Positions 45,553 through 56,904 of a DNA stretch of 64,000 nucleotides are shown here, piece after piece (the first letter of the stretch is position 1; each line of letters begins with the position of its first letter). Both the position numbers and the translations under genes were made by a program. The notes beneath the pieces are model-generated. The model saw nothing but the letters and a program-made list of their open reading frames with translations, was not told where the DNA came from and did not search any database. Origin of the DNA: Janthinobacterium sp. Marseille (GTDB taxonomy: Bacteria > Pseudomonadota > Gammaproteobacteria > Burkholderiales > Burkholderiaceae_D); contig NC_009659.1 of assembly GCF_000013625.1 (NCBI RefSeq), positions 1,240,001 through 1,304,000 on the forward strand, given 5' to 3'.

Positions 45553-45580
45553 AAAACGGGCATGCGGAGTCGCATGCCCG
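45553..45580 (-). terminator. Terminator after argH
   Basis: CGGGCATGCG/CGCATGCCCG with a 4-base loop, 11 bases past the argH stop; on the minus strand it is followed by only TTTT, but the stem is strong. Confidence 0.85.
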
Positions 45581-45590
45581 GAATCGCTGT

Positions 45591-46985
45591 TTAATTCAGC
45601 TTGCTGCGATGTCTTGCAATCGCCAGGCGTACCTGTTGTGGCGCGGTGCCGCCGATGTGGTTACGGGCCGCGACCGAGCCTTCCAGCGTCAGTACTTCAA
45701 AGATATCGGCTTCGATGAGCGGGGAGAACACGCGCATTTCTTCCAAGGTCAGGTCGCTCAGGTCGCAGCCGCGATCGACGCAGGCACGCACTGCGTGTGC
45801 GACGGCTTCATGCGCATCACGGAATGGCAGGCCTTTTTTCACCAGGTAATCGGCGAGGTCGGTTGCGGTTGCATAACCTTGCAGGGCGGCGGCGCGCATT
45901 GCATCCGGTTTGACGGTGATACCGGTCGCCATGTCAGCGAAGATGCGCAGGGTATCAACCACGGTATCAACGGTGTCGAACAGCGGTTCCTTGTCTTCCT
46001 GGTTATCCTTGTTGTAGGCCAATGGCTGGCCTTTCATCAGGGTCAGCAGTGCGATCAGGTGGCCGTTGACACGACCGGTCTTGCCGCGTGCCAGTTCAGG
46101 GACGTCCGGGTTTTTCTTTTGCGGCATGATGGACGAACCGGTGCAGAAGCGGTCAGCGATATCGATGAAGCCGACGCGCGGGCTCATCCAGATCACCAAT
46201 TCTTCCGACATGCGCGACACGTGCGTCATGATCAGCGCAGCAGCGGCGCAGAATTCAATCGCGAAGTCGCGATCGGAAACTGCATCCAGCGAGTTGTGGC
46301 AAACGTCTTCAAAATCCAGTGTGCGCGCAACGCGTTCACGGTCGATCGGGAAGGTGGTGCCGGCCAGCGCAGCTGCGCCCAGCGGCAGGCGATTGACGCG
46401 CTTGCGGCAATCCAGCATGCGTTCGGCGTCGCGGCTGAACATTTCAACATAGGCCAGCATGTGGTGGCCGAAGGTAATCGGTTGCGCCACTTGCATATGG
46501 GTAAAGCCGGGCAGGATGGTGTCTGCGTGTTTTTCGGCCAGGTCCAGCAGGGCCAGACGCAAGTCGCGCAGCAAGCCGACGATGTTGTCGATTTCACTAC
46601 GTACATAGAGGCGGATGTCGGTGGCGACCTGGTCATTGCGCGAACGACCGGTATGCAGGCGTTTGCCGGCATCGCCGACCAGCTCGGTCAGGCGTTTTTC
46701 AATATTCAGGTGGACGTCTTCCAGGTCCAGCAGCCATTCAAACTTGCCGGAAGCGATTTCTTCCTGGATTTGTGCCATGCCGCGCTGGATTTCGGCATGG
46801 TCTTGCTGGCTGATGATTTTTTGGTGCGCCAGCATCTCTGCATGTGCGAGCGAACCCTGGATATCTACCTGGGCCAGGCGCTTGTCGAAAAATACCGAAG
46901 CAGTGTAACGTTTGACCAGATCGGAAACGGGTTCGTTGAAGCGTGCCGACCAGGCCTCGCTCTTTTTGGAGAGTTGTGCTGTCAT
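45591..46985 (-). CDS. argH: Argininosuccinate lyase
   Basis: Last step of arginine synthesis: argininosuccinate to arginine and fumarate. The 464-residue protein has [14 protein letters not shown] (substrate binding), [14 protein letters not shown], and the fumarase/aspartase signature [12 protein letters not shown] (Ser of the flexible loop). Divergent from algZ, and the order argH-algZ-algR-hemC is well known from Pseudomonas, so synteny agrees. Confidence 0.97.
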   Translation of the reverse strand: MTAQLSKKSEAWSARFNEPVSDLVKRYTASVFFDKRLAQVDIQGSLAHAEMLAHQKIISQQDHAEIQRGMAQIQEEIASGKFEWLLDLEDVHLNIEKRLTELVGDAGKRLHTGRSRNDQVATDIRLYVRSEIDNIVGLLRDLRLALLDLAEKHADTILPGFTHMQVAQPITFGHHMLAYVEMFSRDAERMLDCRKRVNRLPLGAAALAGTTFPIDRERVARTLDFEDVCHNSLDAVSDRDFAIEFCAAAALIMTHVSRMSEELVIWMSPRVGFIDIADRFCTGSSIMPQKKNPDVPELARGKTGRVNGHLIALLTLMKGQPLAYNKDNQEDKEPLFDTVDTVVDTLRIFADMATGITVKPDAMRAAALQGYATATDLADYLVKKGLPFRDAHEAVAHAVRACVDRGCDLSDLTLEEMRVFSPLIEADIFEVLTLEGSVAARNHIGGTAPQQVRLAIARHRSKLN

Positions 46986-47064
46986 AATTGGGTCCTAATG
47001 AATACGCGATTATAGAACAAGCGCACCCCGCAATCCCACCCTAGCCCTGATAAATCCTTAACTC

Positions 47065-48111
47065 ATGCCGCCATCGCCAGATTCCGCGCCTATCTCCCCG
47101 CTGGAAATCGTGATCCCAGACTGTTGCAATATAGGCATCATGGTCAGGTCTTTGCTGTGCGTCAACGGCGTGGTGCTGGTGGTGATGCTGATTAATGCGG
47201 GTTCAATCCAGACCGGTTTGCTGGCATTTGGCGAAGCGTCGATGCTGCTGGAGCTGGCATGCCTGACTTCATTGTTTGCGCTGTGCGGCTTGCGGCGGCT
47301 GGTCCGTTCGATCCCGCCGTGGGGCCAGCGCCTGGCTTGTGCGCTGGTGCCGGGCGCGATTACCGGCCTGATCATCCATTACCTGTTGAATGACACGGTC
47401 TTGCTGGCCAGCCTGAGTCGCCTGTCGGCGCTGGAGGGCGTAGTGTGTGCCGCCTTGTTCGGCATCGCCTTGCAGCATTACTTTGAATTGCGTACTCGCG
47501 CCTTTTCCCCGGCGCTGGCGGAAGCGCGGCTGCAGGCCTTGCAGGCGAGGATACGGCCGCACTTCCTGTTCAACAGCCTGAACGCTGTCCTGTCGCTGAT
47601 CCGCAGCGAACCGCGCCGTGCCGAAACCACACTGGAAGATATGGCTGACCTGTTTCGCGTGCTGATGCGCGATGCGCGCGATATCACCACCCTGGGCAAT
47701 GAGGTACGCATCGGCATGCAGTATCTGTCGATTGAAAAAGTGCGCCTCGGTGAACGATTGTTGGTGAAATGGGATACCGATGGTATTTCCGCCGATACCC
47801 TGCAAAGGGCACGCACGCCCGCCTTGCTGTTGCAACCCTTGCTGGAAAACGCCGTGCATTACGGTGTGGAGCCGTCGCCGGATAGCGCCCTGATCACAAT
47901 CAGCATCGCCCGTGTGCGCGACCGTATAGAAATCATGATGACGAATCCGTATCATGCCGATGTGGAATCGACCGGTAACCATATGGCGCTGGATAACATC
48001 CGTGAACGCCTGACGCTTTTATACGATATGGAGGCGCAATTGACGACGCAGGTAGTGGATGGGCAATTTGAAGTACGGCTCTATCTTCCTTACCAAAAGG
48101 CGGGTGCATGA
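47065..48111 (+). CDS. algZ: Sensor histidine kinase AlgZ/FimS (LytS-type)
   Basis: Membrane sensor kinase of 348 residues of the His_kinase (PF06580) class. About four hydrophobic segments span residues 25-140, then PHFLFNSLN with the phospho-acceptor at about His166, and a HATPase with LLQPLLENAVHYGVEP. The N-terminal VIPDCCNIG block matches AlgZ proteins. No clear ribosome site at ATG 47065. The stop overlaps the regulator gene by 4 bases. In Pseudomonas this pair controls virulence-related surface functions; the target here is unknown. Confidence 0.9.
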   Translation: MPPSPDSAPISPLEIVIPDCCNIGIMVRSLLCVNGVVLVVMLINAGSIQTGLLAFGEASMLLELACLTSLFALCGLRRLVRSIPPWGQRLACALVPGAITGLIIHYLLNDTVLLASLSRLSALEGVVCAALFGIALQHYFELRTRAFSPALAEARLQALQARIRPHFLFNSLNAVLSLIRSEPRRAETTLEDMADLFRVLMRDARDITTLGNEVRIGMQYLSIEKVRLGERLLVKWDTDGISADTLQRARTPALLLQPLLENAVHYGVEPSPDSALITISIARVRDRIEIMMTNPYHADVESTGNHMALDNIRERLTLLYDMEAQLTTQVVDGQFEVRLYLPYQKAGA

Positions 48112-48896
48112 GGCCGCGCATCCTGATCGTCGATGATGAAGCACCGGCGCGTGCGCGCCTGACTACCTTGCTGTCCGATATTGCGGCCGAGTGTCCGCAT
48201 GAACTGGTAGGCGAGGCTGCGCAAGCGCAGCAGGCGCTCGACAGCATCGTCGCCCTGGCACCGGACATTGTTTTATTGGATGTGCAAATGCCGGGCATGA
48301 CCGGCATAGAGCTGGCATCCCATCTGGCGCAGGGCGAGCAGGCTGCGCCCGCCGTAATCTTTGTTACCGCCTACGATGAATATGCACTGAAGGCTTTTGA
48401 AGTACACGCACTTGATTATTTGCTCAAGCCGGTACGCGCATCGCGACTCGCCGATGCAATACGACGTGTCGGAAGTTTGCAGGCAGGGACACAGAAAAAA
48501 ATGATGAGCGAGGTGGCAAATACCCTGCAAAGCGCACGCAAGAATTTTTCGGTACAGGAAAGAGGGCGTTTGCTGTTGGTGCCGGTGGCAGATGTGTTGT
48601 ACCTGAAAGCCGAAGCAAAGTATGTGACGTTGCGCACGCGCCAACGTGAGTACTTGCTGGAAGCATCGCTATCCGCACTGGAGCAGGAATTCGCCACGCA
48701 ATTCATACGTGTACATCGCAATGCACTGGTGGCACGCGAAGCCATCATAGGTGTGGAACGCGGCGCGCAAATTGTCGATGCAGACAGCGAAGCGGACAAG
48801 GCGCAGGAATCGTGGCAGGTGATCCTGCAGCATATCGATGACCGCCTGCCGATTTCGCGTCGGCAGTGGGCCGGTGTCAAGGCATTGGTACGTTAA
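48108..48896 (+). CDS. algR: LytTR response regulator AlgR
   Basis: Partner of AlgZ, 262 residues. Receiver domain: acidic pair D9-D10, phospho-acceptor D58 (VLLDVQMPG), Lys in LLKPVRA. The C-terminal LytTR DNA-binding domain carries LYLKAEAKYVTLRTRQREYLL in part (LKAEAKYVTLRT) and FIRVHRNALVAREAI. Overlaps algZ by 4 bases. Controls unknown genes, likely including a surface or motility function as in other genera. Confidence 0.93.
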   Translation: MRPRILIVDDEAPARARLTTLLSDIAAECPHELVGEAAQAQQALDSIVALAPDIVLLDVQMPGMTGIELASHLAQGEQAAPAVIFVTAYDEYALKAFEVHALDYLLKPVRASRLADAIRRVGSLQAGTQKKMMSEVANTLQSARKNFSVQERGRLLLVPVADVLYLKAEAKYVTLRTRQREYLLEASLSALEQEFATQFIRVHRNALVAREAIIGVERGAQIVDADSEADKAQESWQVILQHIDDRLPISRRQWAGVKALVR

Positions 48897-48910
48897 ATCT
48901 TTGACGCATA

Positions 48911-48942
48911 AAAAAAGGGAAGCAGATTTGCTTCCCTTTTTT
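48911..48942. terminator. Bidirectional terminator, algR / ppc
   Basis: GGGAAGC/GCTTCCC with a 6-base loop, flanked by A6 and T6, between the convergent algR and ppc genes. Confidence 0.92.
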
Positions 48943-48966
48943 ATTGGCTGCCTGATACTTGGCCGC

Positions 48967-51846
48967 TTAGCCGGTGTTGCGCAAGCCGGCAGCGATACCG
49001 TTGATTGACAGGTGGATACCGCGACGCACACGATCATCAATCTTGCCATCGCGCATGGCGGCACGGTGACGTTTGATCAGTTCGACCTGCAAGTGATTCA
49101 GCGGATCGAGGTAAGCGAAGCGGTTCTTGATCGAGCGAGCCAGCAATGGGTTATTTGCCAGGCGTTCTTTCTTGCCGGTGATCAGGGTGAGGCAGGACGA
49201 AGTACGTTCATGCTCGGCCACGATGCGTTTGAAGATGCTGTTGCGCAGTTTGCGGTCAACTACCATTTCCGAATAACGCGAAGCAACCGCCAGGTCGGTC
49301 TTCGACAAGACCATGTCCATATTCGACAGCAAGGTGACGAAGAATGGCCATTCCTTGAACATCGCGCGCAGCGTCGCTACGCGTTTGGCCTTGTTCTCGC
49401 CTTGTTCCAGCCATTGCTCGATCGCGCTGCCGAAGCCATACCAGCCCGGTAACAACAGACGACATTGACCCCATGAGAAGCCCCAGGGAATCGCGCGCAA
49501 GTCTTCGATCCGGCGGGTCGCCTTGCGTGATGCAGGACGTGAGCCGATATTCAGTTCGGCGATTTCTGCAATCGGCGTGGCCGAGAAGAAGTAATCGGTG
49601 AAGCCTGGTGTTTCATAGACCAGGTTGCGGTAGCCCTTGTAAGCCAGCTCCGACAACTCGGCCATCACACTTTCGAACTCGGCGAGTTTCTTCGCCGCCT
49701 TGCGATCTGCCGGTGGCGGCGTCAGGCTGGCTTCCAGTGTGGCGGCAACCAGCAAGGCCAGGTTGCGGCGGCCGATTTCCGGGTTGGAGAATTTGGACGC
49801 AATGATTTCACCTTGTTCGGTCAGGCGGATCTGGCCGTTCACGGTACCCGGTGGCTGCGCCAGGATTGCTTCATAGCTTGGACCGCCGCCGCGACCTACG
49901 GTGCCGCCGCGACCGTGGAACAGGCGCAGTTTGACGCCGGCACGGTTGAATACATTCACCAGTTCGGTTTCTGCCTTGTACAGTTCCCAGTTCGAGGTGA
50001 GGAAGCCGCCGTCCTTGTTCGAATCCGAATAGCCGAGCATGACTTCCTGCAGGTGGCCTTGCTTGGCGATCAGGCGACGTACTTTCGGGATCGCCATCAC
50101 TTGTTCCATGATGCTTGCGGCGAGACGCAAATCAGGGATGGTTTCAAACAGCGGGATCACCATCAGTTCGACTTCGCCTACCGATGCGACATCGGTATCA
50201 GGACGCAGCAAACCGGTTTCGCGTTGTAGCAGCAGGACTTCCAGCAAGTCGGATACGGTTTCGGTATGCGAGATGATGTAGTTGCGGATGGCACGGGAAC
50301 CGTAACGCTGGCGGATGTGGTGCGCGGCGCGCAGGATGTTCAGTTCGGAATTGGTTTCGTCCGAGTAATCGATATACGGCGAGTAGAGCAGGCGAGGCTT
50401 ATCCAGCTCGGTCAGCAGTAATTCAACTTTTTTCTGTTCCGGCAAATCGGCATATGAAGTTTCGACTTCGGCACGTTTGAACAATTCGCTCAATACACGT
50501 TCGTGCACGTCCGAGCTTTGACGCATATCCAGCGTCGCCAGGTGGAAGCCGAAAATTTCTGCAGCGCGCAGCAATGGCGCGAGGCGTGGCTTGATCAGTA
50601 CGGCGCCGTGGCGTTCCTTGAGCGAGTCGACCAGCAATTGCAGGTCGGCCGAGAATTCGACAGCACTTTCATACGGCGCACCCGGGCCAACTTCCTTGCG
50701 CAGGATATTGGTGGCGCCATGCGCGCGTGCGGTTGCTGCCAGGCGCGCATAAATGCCGATCAGGGCACGACGATATTGTTCATCGGCACGATGTTCGGAG
50801 GTGTCAGGTGATTTGTCTGCCAGGGCCTGTACTTCCGGGCTGACGCCGGCGAGGAAGGTCGAAACCGGCAGTTCTGCACCGAGTGCATGTACTTCTTCCA
50901 GGTAGAACTCGAGGATGGTCGTCGATTGGCGTGCCAGCGCGAGTTGCATGGTGTCGCCGTTGACATTCGGATTGCCGTCGCGGTCGCCGCCGATCCAGCT
51001 CCCCATCTGTACATAGGAATGCTGGTCGCGGTTCGCATTGGCGCTGCTGGCGCGTTGCGGGAATTGTTCTGCGATTTCGCTTTCGATGTCTTCATACAGC
51101 GCCGGCAGTTCGCGCAGGAAGGTGATGCGGTAGTAGGACAAGGCGTTATTGATTTCGTCTTCGACCGACAATTTCGAATAGCGCAGCAGGCGGGTTTGCC
51201 ACAGGGTGGTGACCAGTGAGCGCAGCAGTTCGGTATTGGCTGCGCGTTCGCGTGCCGTCATCGGCAAGTCGCGGGCGGCCAGCAAGCGGGCGATATCGTG
51301 TTCTGCGTCGAGGATGCTCTTGCGCTGTACTTCGGTCGGATGCGCGGTCAGCACCGGGGAGATCAGTGCATCCTTGAAGAATTTGCGTACGGTTGCGCCA
51401 TTGACGCCTGCATTCGCCAGCTTTTCCAGTGCGAAGGCAACGCTGCCTTCCTGTGGTGCCGAACCAGCCAACAGGTGTGCACGACGGCGACGGTTGTGAT
51501 GCTGGTCTTCCGCGATATTGGCCAGGTGCGAGAAATAGGAAAACGCGCGCACCACCGAAATGGTTTGTTCGCGGGTCAGCTTCTTCAGTAATTTGTTCAG
51601 GTCGGCACCGGCCTGCACATCGGCTTCACGACGGAAACGCACGGCGGTCTGGCGGATGGTTTCCACCACTTCGAATACGGCATCGCCTTCCTGGTCACGC
51701 AAGACATCGCCGAGGATACGTCCGAGTAAACGAATATCTTCTTTGAGTGGGGCGTCCTTATTGGTAGCCGGATTTGCAGCCTTGTTCACAGCTTTTTTGG
51801 CAGATGGAGAGCTCACGCGAGGCGGGGTTGTCGGTTGTTTTGCCAT
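48967..51846 (-). CDS. ppc: Phosphoenolpyruvate carboxylase
   Basis: Anaplerotic formation of oxaloacetate from PEP and bicarbonate. The 959-residue protein has [15 protein letters not shown] (catalytic His), [30 protein letters not shown] in part ([14 protein letters not shown]) and the extreme C-terminal RNTG, which is the functional tail of the enzyme. The N-terminal ~30 residues are Pro/Ala/Lys-rich and look like a non-conserved extension. Divergent from hemC. Confidence 0.97.
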   Translation of the reverse strand: MAKQPTTPPRVSSPSAKKAVNKAANPATNKDAPLKEDIRLLGRILGDVLRDQEGDAVFEVVETIRQTAVRFRREADVQAGADLNKLLKKLTREQTISVVRAFSYFSHLANIAEDQHHNRRRRAHLLAGSAPQEGSVAFALEKLANAGVNGATVRKFFKDALISPVLTAHPTEVQRKSILDAEHDIARLLAARDLPMTARERAANTELLRSLVTTLWQTRLLRYSKLSVEDEINNALSYYRITFLRELPALYEDIESEIAEQFPQRASSANANRDQHSYVQMGSWIGGDRDGNPNVNGDTMQLALARQSTTILEFYLEEVHALGAELPVSTFLAGVSPEVQALADKSPDTSEHRADEQYRRALIGIYARLAATARAHGATNILRKEVGPGAPYESAVEFSADLQLLVDSLKERHGAVLIKPRLAPLLRAAEIFGFHLATLDMRQSSDVHERVLSELFKRAEVETSYADLPEQKKVELLLTELDKPRLLYSPYIDYSDETNSELNILRAAHHIRQRYGSRAIRNYIISHTETVSDLLEVLLLQRETGLLRPDTDVASVGEVELMVIPLFETIPDLRLAASIMEQVMAIPKVRRLIAKQGHLQEVMLGYSDSNKDGGFLTSNWELYKAETELVNVFNRAGVKLRLFHGRGGTVGRGGGPSYEAILAQPPGTVNGQIRLTEQGEIIASKFSNPEIGRRNLALLVAATLEASLTPPPADRKAAKKLAEFESVMAELSELAYKGYRNLVYETPGFTDYFFSATPIAEIAELNIGSRPASRKATRRIEDLRAIPWGFSWGQCRLLLPGWYGFGSAIEQWLEQGENKAKRVATLRAMFKEWPFFVTLLSNMDMVLSKTDLAVASRYSEMVVDRKLRNSIFKRIVAEHERTSSCLTLITGKKERLANNPLLARSIKNRFAYLDPLNHLQVELIKRHRAAMRDGKIDDRVRRGIHLSINGIAAGLRNTG

Positions 51847-52060
51847 AGTGGAAAAATACAGTCAGCTTGTTCAGAGTGATAAGGATGGAGTAATGCGGCG
51901 TCTTATACGAGGGTACATGCTAAAATTTCAAGGAACTCATGATGCAAAAATCTGCGATGTCATCGATACTGTGATGACATTGAAAGCGTGTCGAACTTGT
52001 TGAAAACAAATAAGAATTCAGCAAATTTGCCAGCCCCCTGACAGAAAATCGAAAGAAGCC

Positions 52061-53017
52061 GTGTTGAAATTTCCACCCCCGAAAAAACTGGTCATTGCCT
52101 CGCGCGAAAGTCGCCTGGCCATGTGGCAAGCCGAGCATGTCCGCGAAAAACTAGCCATATTATATCCGCAGTGTTCGATAGAGATTCTCGGGATGACAAC
52201 TCGGGGTGATCAAATTCTTGATCGGACCCTGTCCAAGGTGGGTGGCAAAGGCTTGTTCGTGAAGGAATTGGAGGTCGCAATCGCCGAGCAGCGTGCCGAT
52301 CTCGCCGTGCATTCCCTCAAGGATGTGGCGATGACCTTGCCGGACGGATTTGAACTGGCGGCCGTGCTGGAGCGTGAAGATCCGCGCGACGCCTTCGTCT
52401 CCAATGAATTCGATACGCTGGAAGCCTTGCCGGCCGGTGCCATCGTCGGCACCAGCAGCCTGCGTCGCCAGGCCCTGATCGCGGCGCGCTATCCGCAATT
52501 GGTGATTCGCCCCTTGCGTGGCAACCTCGACCGTCGCCTCGGCAAGCTCGATAACGGCGAATATGCGGCCATCATCCTGGCAGCAGCCGGGCTTAAGCGC
52601 CTCGGCCTGACCGCACGCATACGTTCCTACCTGCCGCCGGAGCAAAGCCTGCCGGCCCCGGGGCAGGGTGCGATGGCAATTGAAATCCTCTCCGAGCGCG
52701 CCGACCTGAAGGAATGGCTGGCACCGCTGAACCATACCGAAACCGCACTGGCGGTGACGGCAGAGCGCACGGTTTCGCGTAATTTCGGTGGCAGTTGCCA
52801 GATTCCACTGGCGGCGTTTGCCACTATCGATGGTGTTAACATGCGTTTGCGCGCCATCATTGCGACGCCGGACGGCTCCAAAATGGCGAGTGCCGACCTC
52901 AGTGGTGCGGCGAATGCGCCGGAAGCACTCGGACGCCAGATCGCCGACGCCTTGCAGCAGCAGGATGCGGCAGCGATCCTGGCTTTGTGCAAAACGGATG
53001 CGGACGGGGATGTCTGA
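52061..53017 (+). CDS. hemC: Porphobilinogen deaminase
   Basis: Polymerises four porphobilinogens to hydroxymethylbilane. The 318-residue protein has [42 protein letters not shown] in part ([13 protein letters not shown]), HSLKDVAM (catalytic Asp) and the dipyrromethane-cofactor Cys in GGSCQIPL at about residue 246. Start at GTG 52061 or TTG 52064 with AAAGAAG ahead. The 214-base gap to ppc holds the divergent promoters. First gene of hemCDXY. Confidence 0.96.
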   Translation: MLKFPPPKKLVIASRESRLAMWQAEHVREKLAILYPQCSIEILGMTTRGDQILDRTLSKVGGKGLFVKELEVAIAEQRADLAVHSLKDVAMTLPDGFELAAVLEREDPRDAFVSNEFDTLEALPAGAIVGTSSLRRQALIAARYPQLVIRPLRGNLDRRLGKLDNGEYAAIILAAAGLKRLGLTARIRSYLPPEQSLPAPGQGAMAIEILSERADLKEWLAPLNHTETALAVTAERTVSRNFGGSCQIPLAAFATIDGVNMRLRAIIATPDGSKMASADLSGAANAPEALGRQIADALQQQDAAAILALCKTDADGDV

Positions 53018-53780
53018 GTTTGTAGTTATTACACGGCCATTGGCGCAAGCCGATGCGCTGGCACAACGCGTGACGGAACTGGGGCGCAAGGCAGTGATTT
53101 TCCCTTTGCTGGAAATCCTACCGCTGGATGATCAGCAGTCATTGCGCCAGGCTTTGCGCGAGCTCGACCAATATGCGCTGATCGCCTTTGTCAGCCCGAA
53201 TGCCATCGATGCCGCCTTCAACGCGCGGCCCGACTGGCCCTGGCAGATCCCGCTGGCAGTCGTGGGTGAGGGTAGCCGCATGGCTTTGCTCAGGCATGGC
53301 GCGACCACCGGCAACAGCACCATCATCAGCCCGACCGATCTGGAGCGCACCGATAGCCAGACCCTGCTGGCCGAACTTGACCTGCCGGTTTTGCGCGGCA
53401 AGCAGGTTTTGATCATACGTGGCGAGACCGGACGCGAATTATTGGGCGATACCTTGCGCGCCGCAGGCGTAGGCGTGACGCCGCTTGCAGCGTATCGGCG
53501 GGTAGCGCCGGAATTGAATAATGCAAGACGTGGCGAACTGAAACGTTTATTAAGTTGTCAGAATGACTGGATCGTGACCAGCTCCGAAGGTTTGCGTTTC
53601 CTGACGGAGATGGTTGCACAACTTGATGAAGCAGGGAGCGTCGCAAAAATGCAACAACAAAGAATTATCGTATCCCACGTTCGCATCGCAGAAACCGCGC
53701 AGTTGCTGGGTTTCTCCAATATTACGCTAACCAGATCAGGCGACGACGGGCTGTTAGCCGCGTTACAATCTTGCTCATGA
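53010..53780 (+). CDS. hemD: Uroporphyrinogen-III synthase
   Basis: Cyclises hydroxymethylbilane with ring D inversion. From ATG 53010 the protein has 256 residues and overlaps hemC by 8 bases. Divergent family; seen [21 protein letters not shown] at the N-terminus in part, [12 protein letters not shown], and [20 protein letters not shown] in part. The C-terminal [10 protein letters not shown] fits. The frame is open much further upstream within hemC, but the proper start is at 53010. Identity is supported by the neighbours. Confidence 0.92.
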   Translation: MSEFVVITRPLAQADALAQRVTELGRKAVIFPLLEILPLDDQQSLRQALRELDQYALIAFVSPNAIDAAFNARPDWPWQIPLAVVGEGSRMALLRHGATTGNSTIISPTDLERTDSQTLLAELDLPVLRGKQVLIIRGETGRELLGDTLRAAGVGVTPLAAYRRVAPELNNARRGELKRLLSCQNDWIVTSSEGLRFLTEMVAQLDEAGSVAKMQQQRIIVSHVRIAETAQLLGFSNITLTRSGDDGLLAALQSCS

Positions 53781-54934
53781 ACGATATGCCAACATCTCCC
53801 GAATCTACGCCGCCGCCAGCTCCTGCTGCGGCTCCATCCCATGGTTTGCCGCCGAATCCGCCGCCATCAAACAAGAATAGCGGTGCGGGTAAACAGGGCC
53901 TGGTCTATGTGGCCCTGGTCGCCCTCGCTGCTCTGGTAGGTGTGCAGTGGTGGATGTCGCACAAGGAATTGTCCACGGTGCGGACTGAAGTGGCGCGCCG
54001 TATCCAGAGTGGTGATGCGATCAATACCGAAACCAAGGTCATTGTGAAGTCGGCACAGGAAACCATCACCGAGCTGCAAGCCAAGGTGAATGTGCTGGAA
54101 GGTAAACAGGTTGAAGCGCAAAGCCAGCAACTGGCACTGGAACAGTTGTATCAGGATCTGTTCAAGAAGCGTGAAGACTGGGCGCTGGCAGAAATCGAGC
54201 AAGTATTGTCGACCGCCAGCCAGCAGTTGCAACTGGCGGGGAATGTACAAGGTGCATTGATCGCCTTGCAAAATGCCGATGCACGCCTGTCGCGTGCCGA
54301 CACGCCGCAATTCGTCAATGTGCGTCGTGCCATCGGTCACGATATCGCACGCCTGAAAGCCTTGCCCAGCCTGGACCTGACCGGCATCGCGCTGCGTCTG
54401 GACAGCGTCATCGGCCAGATCGATACCATGCCTTTGCTGTCGGATGAAAAACCGGCGCTGCCAGCCAGCGAACCGAAAAATCGTCCGGTACCTGCCAAGC
54501 CTGCGGCAAAAAATGCCAAGGCTGCACCTGCTCCCGAACCGGCCGCGAATGACTGGTGGCCTGTGGCCAAAGCCAAGTGGGAAAGCCTGAGCAATGAAAT
54601 GTGGGGCGATATCCAGCAATTGATACGGGTGCGCAGTGTCGATACTTCGGATGCCTTGTTGTTGTCGCCGACCCAGGCTTATTACGCACGTGAAAACCTC
54701 AAGCTGCGCTTGCTCAATGCACGCCTGGCTTTGTTGTCGCGCAATGAAGTCGCATTCCGCAGCGATATGATCGCGTCGCAGGATGCCATCAGCAAATACT
54801 TCGATACGCGTGCCAAACAAACACAAACTGTGCAGGCGCTTTTGAAGCAAGTGCAGTCGAGCAATCTGGCAATTGAGATGCCGACCCTGGCCGAAAGCCT
54901 GAATGCAGTCCGTAACTACAAAGCGAAGCCTTGA
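53777..54934 (+). CDS. hemX: HemX membrane protein
   Basis: A 385-residue inner-membrane protein with a Pro/Ala-rich cytoplasmic N-terminus (residues 1-35), one membrane helix (about 38-58, VYVALVALAALVGVQWWM), a coiled-coil segment and a soluble periplasmic domain including WPVAKAKWESLSNEMWGDIQQLI in part and VDTSDALLLSPTQAYYARENLKLRLLNARLALL in part (LSPTQAYYARENLKL). It starts at ATG 53777, overlapping hemD as ATGA. Often annotated as a uroporphyrinogen-III methyltransferase, but no methyltransferase domain is visible; the role in haem synthesis is unresolved. Confidence 0.9.
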   Translation: MNDMPTSPESTPPPAPAAAPSHGLPPNPPPSNKNSGAGKQGLVYVALVALAALVGVQWWMSHKELSTVRTEVARRIQSGDAINTETKVIVKSAQETITELQAKVNVLEGKQVEAQSQQLALEQLYQDLFKKREDWALAEIEQVLSTASQQLQLAGNVQGALIALQNADARLSRADTPQFVNVRRAIGHDIARLKALPSLDLTGIALRLDSVIGQIDTMPLLSDEKPALPASEPKNRPVPAKPAAKNAKAAPAPEPAANDWWPVAKAKWESLSNEMWGDIQQLIRVRSVDTSDALLLSPTQAYYARENLKLRLLNARLALLSRNEVAFRSDMIASQDAISKYFDTRAKQTQTVQALLKQVQSSNLAIEMPTLAESLNAVRNYKAKP

Positions 54935-54994
54935 TGCCGGCTTCCGGCTGCAAGCTTCGCTTTAAAACCACAATGATTGCCTACCGTTTTTAAT

Positions 54995-56191
54995 ATGCGC
55001 ATATTCCTCTGGCTCCTCGTCCTGTTTGCCACTGCCATCGGACTGGCGGTGGTGGCACGCTTCAACGCCGGTAACGTGGTGTTCTTCTACCCGCCATACC
55101 GGGTTGACCTGTCGCTGAATTTCTTTATCCTGCTGTCAGTCCTGCTGTTCTTCCTGATCTATGCAGTACTCAAAACAGTACGCGTGGCGCAAAAAATGCC
55201 GGGCAAGGTCGCCGCCTATCGTCGCGACAAACAGGAACGCAAAGGCAACCAGGCTTTGCGTGAATCACTGAAAGCCTACTTTGAAGGTCGCTTCGGCCAT
55301 GCCGAAAAAGCCGCGATGCGCGCGTCGGATTCGTCGGATAACTCGGGCCTGGCCGCATTGATCGCCGCACGTGCGGCGCATCGGATGCAACAAACCGAAC
55401 GCCGCGATACCTGGCTGGCGACAGTGGAAGAAGACCAGTCACTGAAAACCGCACGCCTGATGACGGCGATCGAATTGCTGGTCGATGAACGTCAGCCGGA
55501 ACTGGCGCTGGACGTGGTCAAGGAATTGAATGCAAACGGTACGCGCCACATCCATGCCTTGCGCATGGCGCTGAAGGCGAATCAACGTGCCAACAACTGG
55601 CCGGAAGTCTTGCGCCTGGTGCGCACGCTGGACAAGAACAATGCATTGCATCCGGCCTTGTCGAGCCGTTTGCGCGAACTGGCGTATCAGGATTTGCTGA
55701 AGAATCCGTCCAACGATGCTGAATCCCTGCGCAATATCTGGTGGGCCATCCCGGCCGAAGACCGCGTCAAGGCCTATGTCGCGATCCACGGCGCGAATGC
55801 TTTCAACCAGCGCGGCTTGCATGATGATGCGCGTGCAATTATTGAAAAATCAATGGCCGTTGAATGGGACGAGCGTTTGTTGCGTCCTTATCGTGCCTCG
55901 GCTGCAGGCGAGGGTTCACCGGCCTTGCTGGCGCAGATCGAGCGTTGCGAAGAGTGGGGTAAAACCCATCCGACCGATCCTGAACTGGCGTTGACGCTGG
56001 GTACTTTGTGCCTGCGCCAAAACCTGTGGGGCAAGGCCCAGCGTCATCTGGAACAAGCGTTGTCAGATGCAAACGGTGCGCGCATGTTGCAGGAAGTACA
56101 TTTGAAACTGGCGCAATTGCATGAAGCGCTGGGTCATGAAGCAGAGGCTGCGTCGCACTACCGTCAATGTGCGGTGGCGACCATCCTGTAA
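54995..56191 (+). CDS. hemY: HemY, tetratricopeptide-rich membrane protein
   Basis: A 398-residue protein from ATG 54995 with two N-terminal membrane helices (IFLWLLVLFATAIGLAVVA and LSLNFFILLSVLLFFLIYAVL, residues about 3-60) and a long helical repeat region of TPR type (ELALTLGTLCLRQNLWGKAQRHLEQAL in part near the C-terminus). Function in haem metabolism is unclear; it is not the protoporphyrinogen oxidase HemY of Bacillus. Follows hemX by 60 bases in the same unit. Confidence 0.9.
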   Translation: MRIFLWLLVLFATAIGLAVVARFNAGNVVFFYPPYRVDLSLNFFILLSVLLFFLIYAVLKTVRVAQKMPGKVAAYRRDKQERKGNQALRESLKAYFEGRFGHAEKAAMRASDSSDNSGLAALIAARAAHRMQQTERRDTWLATVEEDQSLKTARLMTAIELLVDERQPELALDVVKELNANGTRHIHALRMALKANQRANNWPEVLRLVRTLDKNNALHPALSSRLRELAYQDLLKNPSNDAESLRNIWWAIPAEDRVKAYVAIHGANAFNQRGLHDDARAIIEKSMAVEWDERLLRPYRASAAGEGSPALLAQIERCEEWGKTHPTDPELALTLGTLCLRQNLWGKAQRHLEQALSDANGARMLQEVHLKLAQLHEALGHEAEAASHYRQCAVATIL

Positions 56192-56349
56192 GACTGCTGT
56201 AATGGCAGGTGTGTAGCTTCACACCTGCCGGTATCGCCACCAGGCAATATTTCCTGCCATTTCATCCGTAATACCCCAGCAAGAAAAATGCTGAAAGCCG
56301 CTATAATTCAGGGTTTGCAGCACTGTTCCCCACTTTTGAGAAAACAAAT

Positions 56350-56889
56350 ATGAGTCTGAATCACGTCCCAGCCGGCAAAGATCTGCCGAACGACTTCAAC
56401 GTCATTATCGAAATCCCAATGAACGCCGATCCGGTCAAGTATGAAGTTGACAAGGAGTCGGGCGCAATGTTTGTCGATCGCTTCATGAGCACCGCGATGC
56501 ACTATCCGTGCAACTACGGCTACATTCCACAAACCTTGTCGGACGATGGTGACCCGGTTGACGTATTGGTGATCACACCATTCCCGCTGTACCCGGGCGT
56601 AGTCGTACGTTGCCGCGCAATCGGCATGCTGAAAATGACGGACGAAGCTGGCGGCGATGCAAAATTGCTGGCAGTACCTATCGACAAAATCCTGCCTATC
56701 TACAGCCACTGGCAAAAACCGGAAGACATCAACGACCTGCGTTTGCAGCAGATCCAGCACTTCTTTGAACACTACAAAGATCTGGAAAAAGGCAAATGGG
56801 TGAAGGTTGATGGTTGGGTTGGTCCGGATGAAGCTAAAGCCGAAATCTTGTCTGGCGTTGAGGCTTACAAGAAAAGCGCCGGCAAATAA
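56350..56889 (+). CDS. ppa: Inorganic pyrophosphatase
   Basis: Family I soluble pyrophosphatase, 179 residues. Seen: [21 protein letters not shown] in part, the signature DGDPVDVLV with its metal-binding aspartates, and [14 protein letters not shown] at 56302-56307 has no good -35 at the expected distance. A strong terminator follows. The gene is typically well expressed; codon use agrees. Confidence 0.97.
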   Translation: MSLNHVPAGKDLPNDFNVIIEIPMNADPVKYEVDKESGAMFVDRFMSTAMHYPCNYGYIPQTLSDDGDPVDVLVITPFPLYPGVVVRCRAIGMLKMTDEAGGDAKLLAVPIDKILPIYSHWQKPEDINDLRLQQIQHFFEHYKDLEKGKWVKVDGWVGPDEAKAEILSGVEAYKKSAGK

Positions 56890-56904
56890 TTGTTGGCATG
56901 CTTG

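Noticed and set aside
45609..47015. 468-residue open frame antisense to argH
   Set aside because: argH is complete and has all active-site motifs; the antisense product has no family features.
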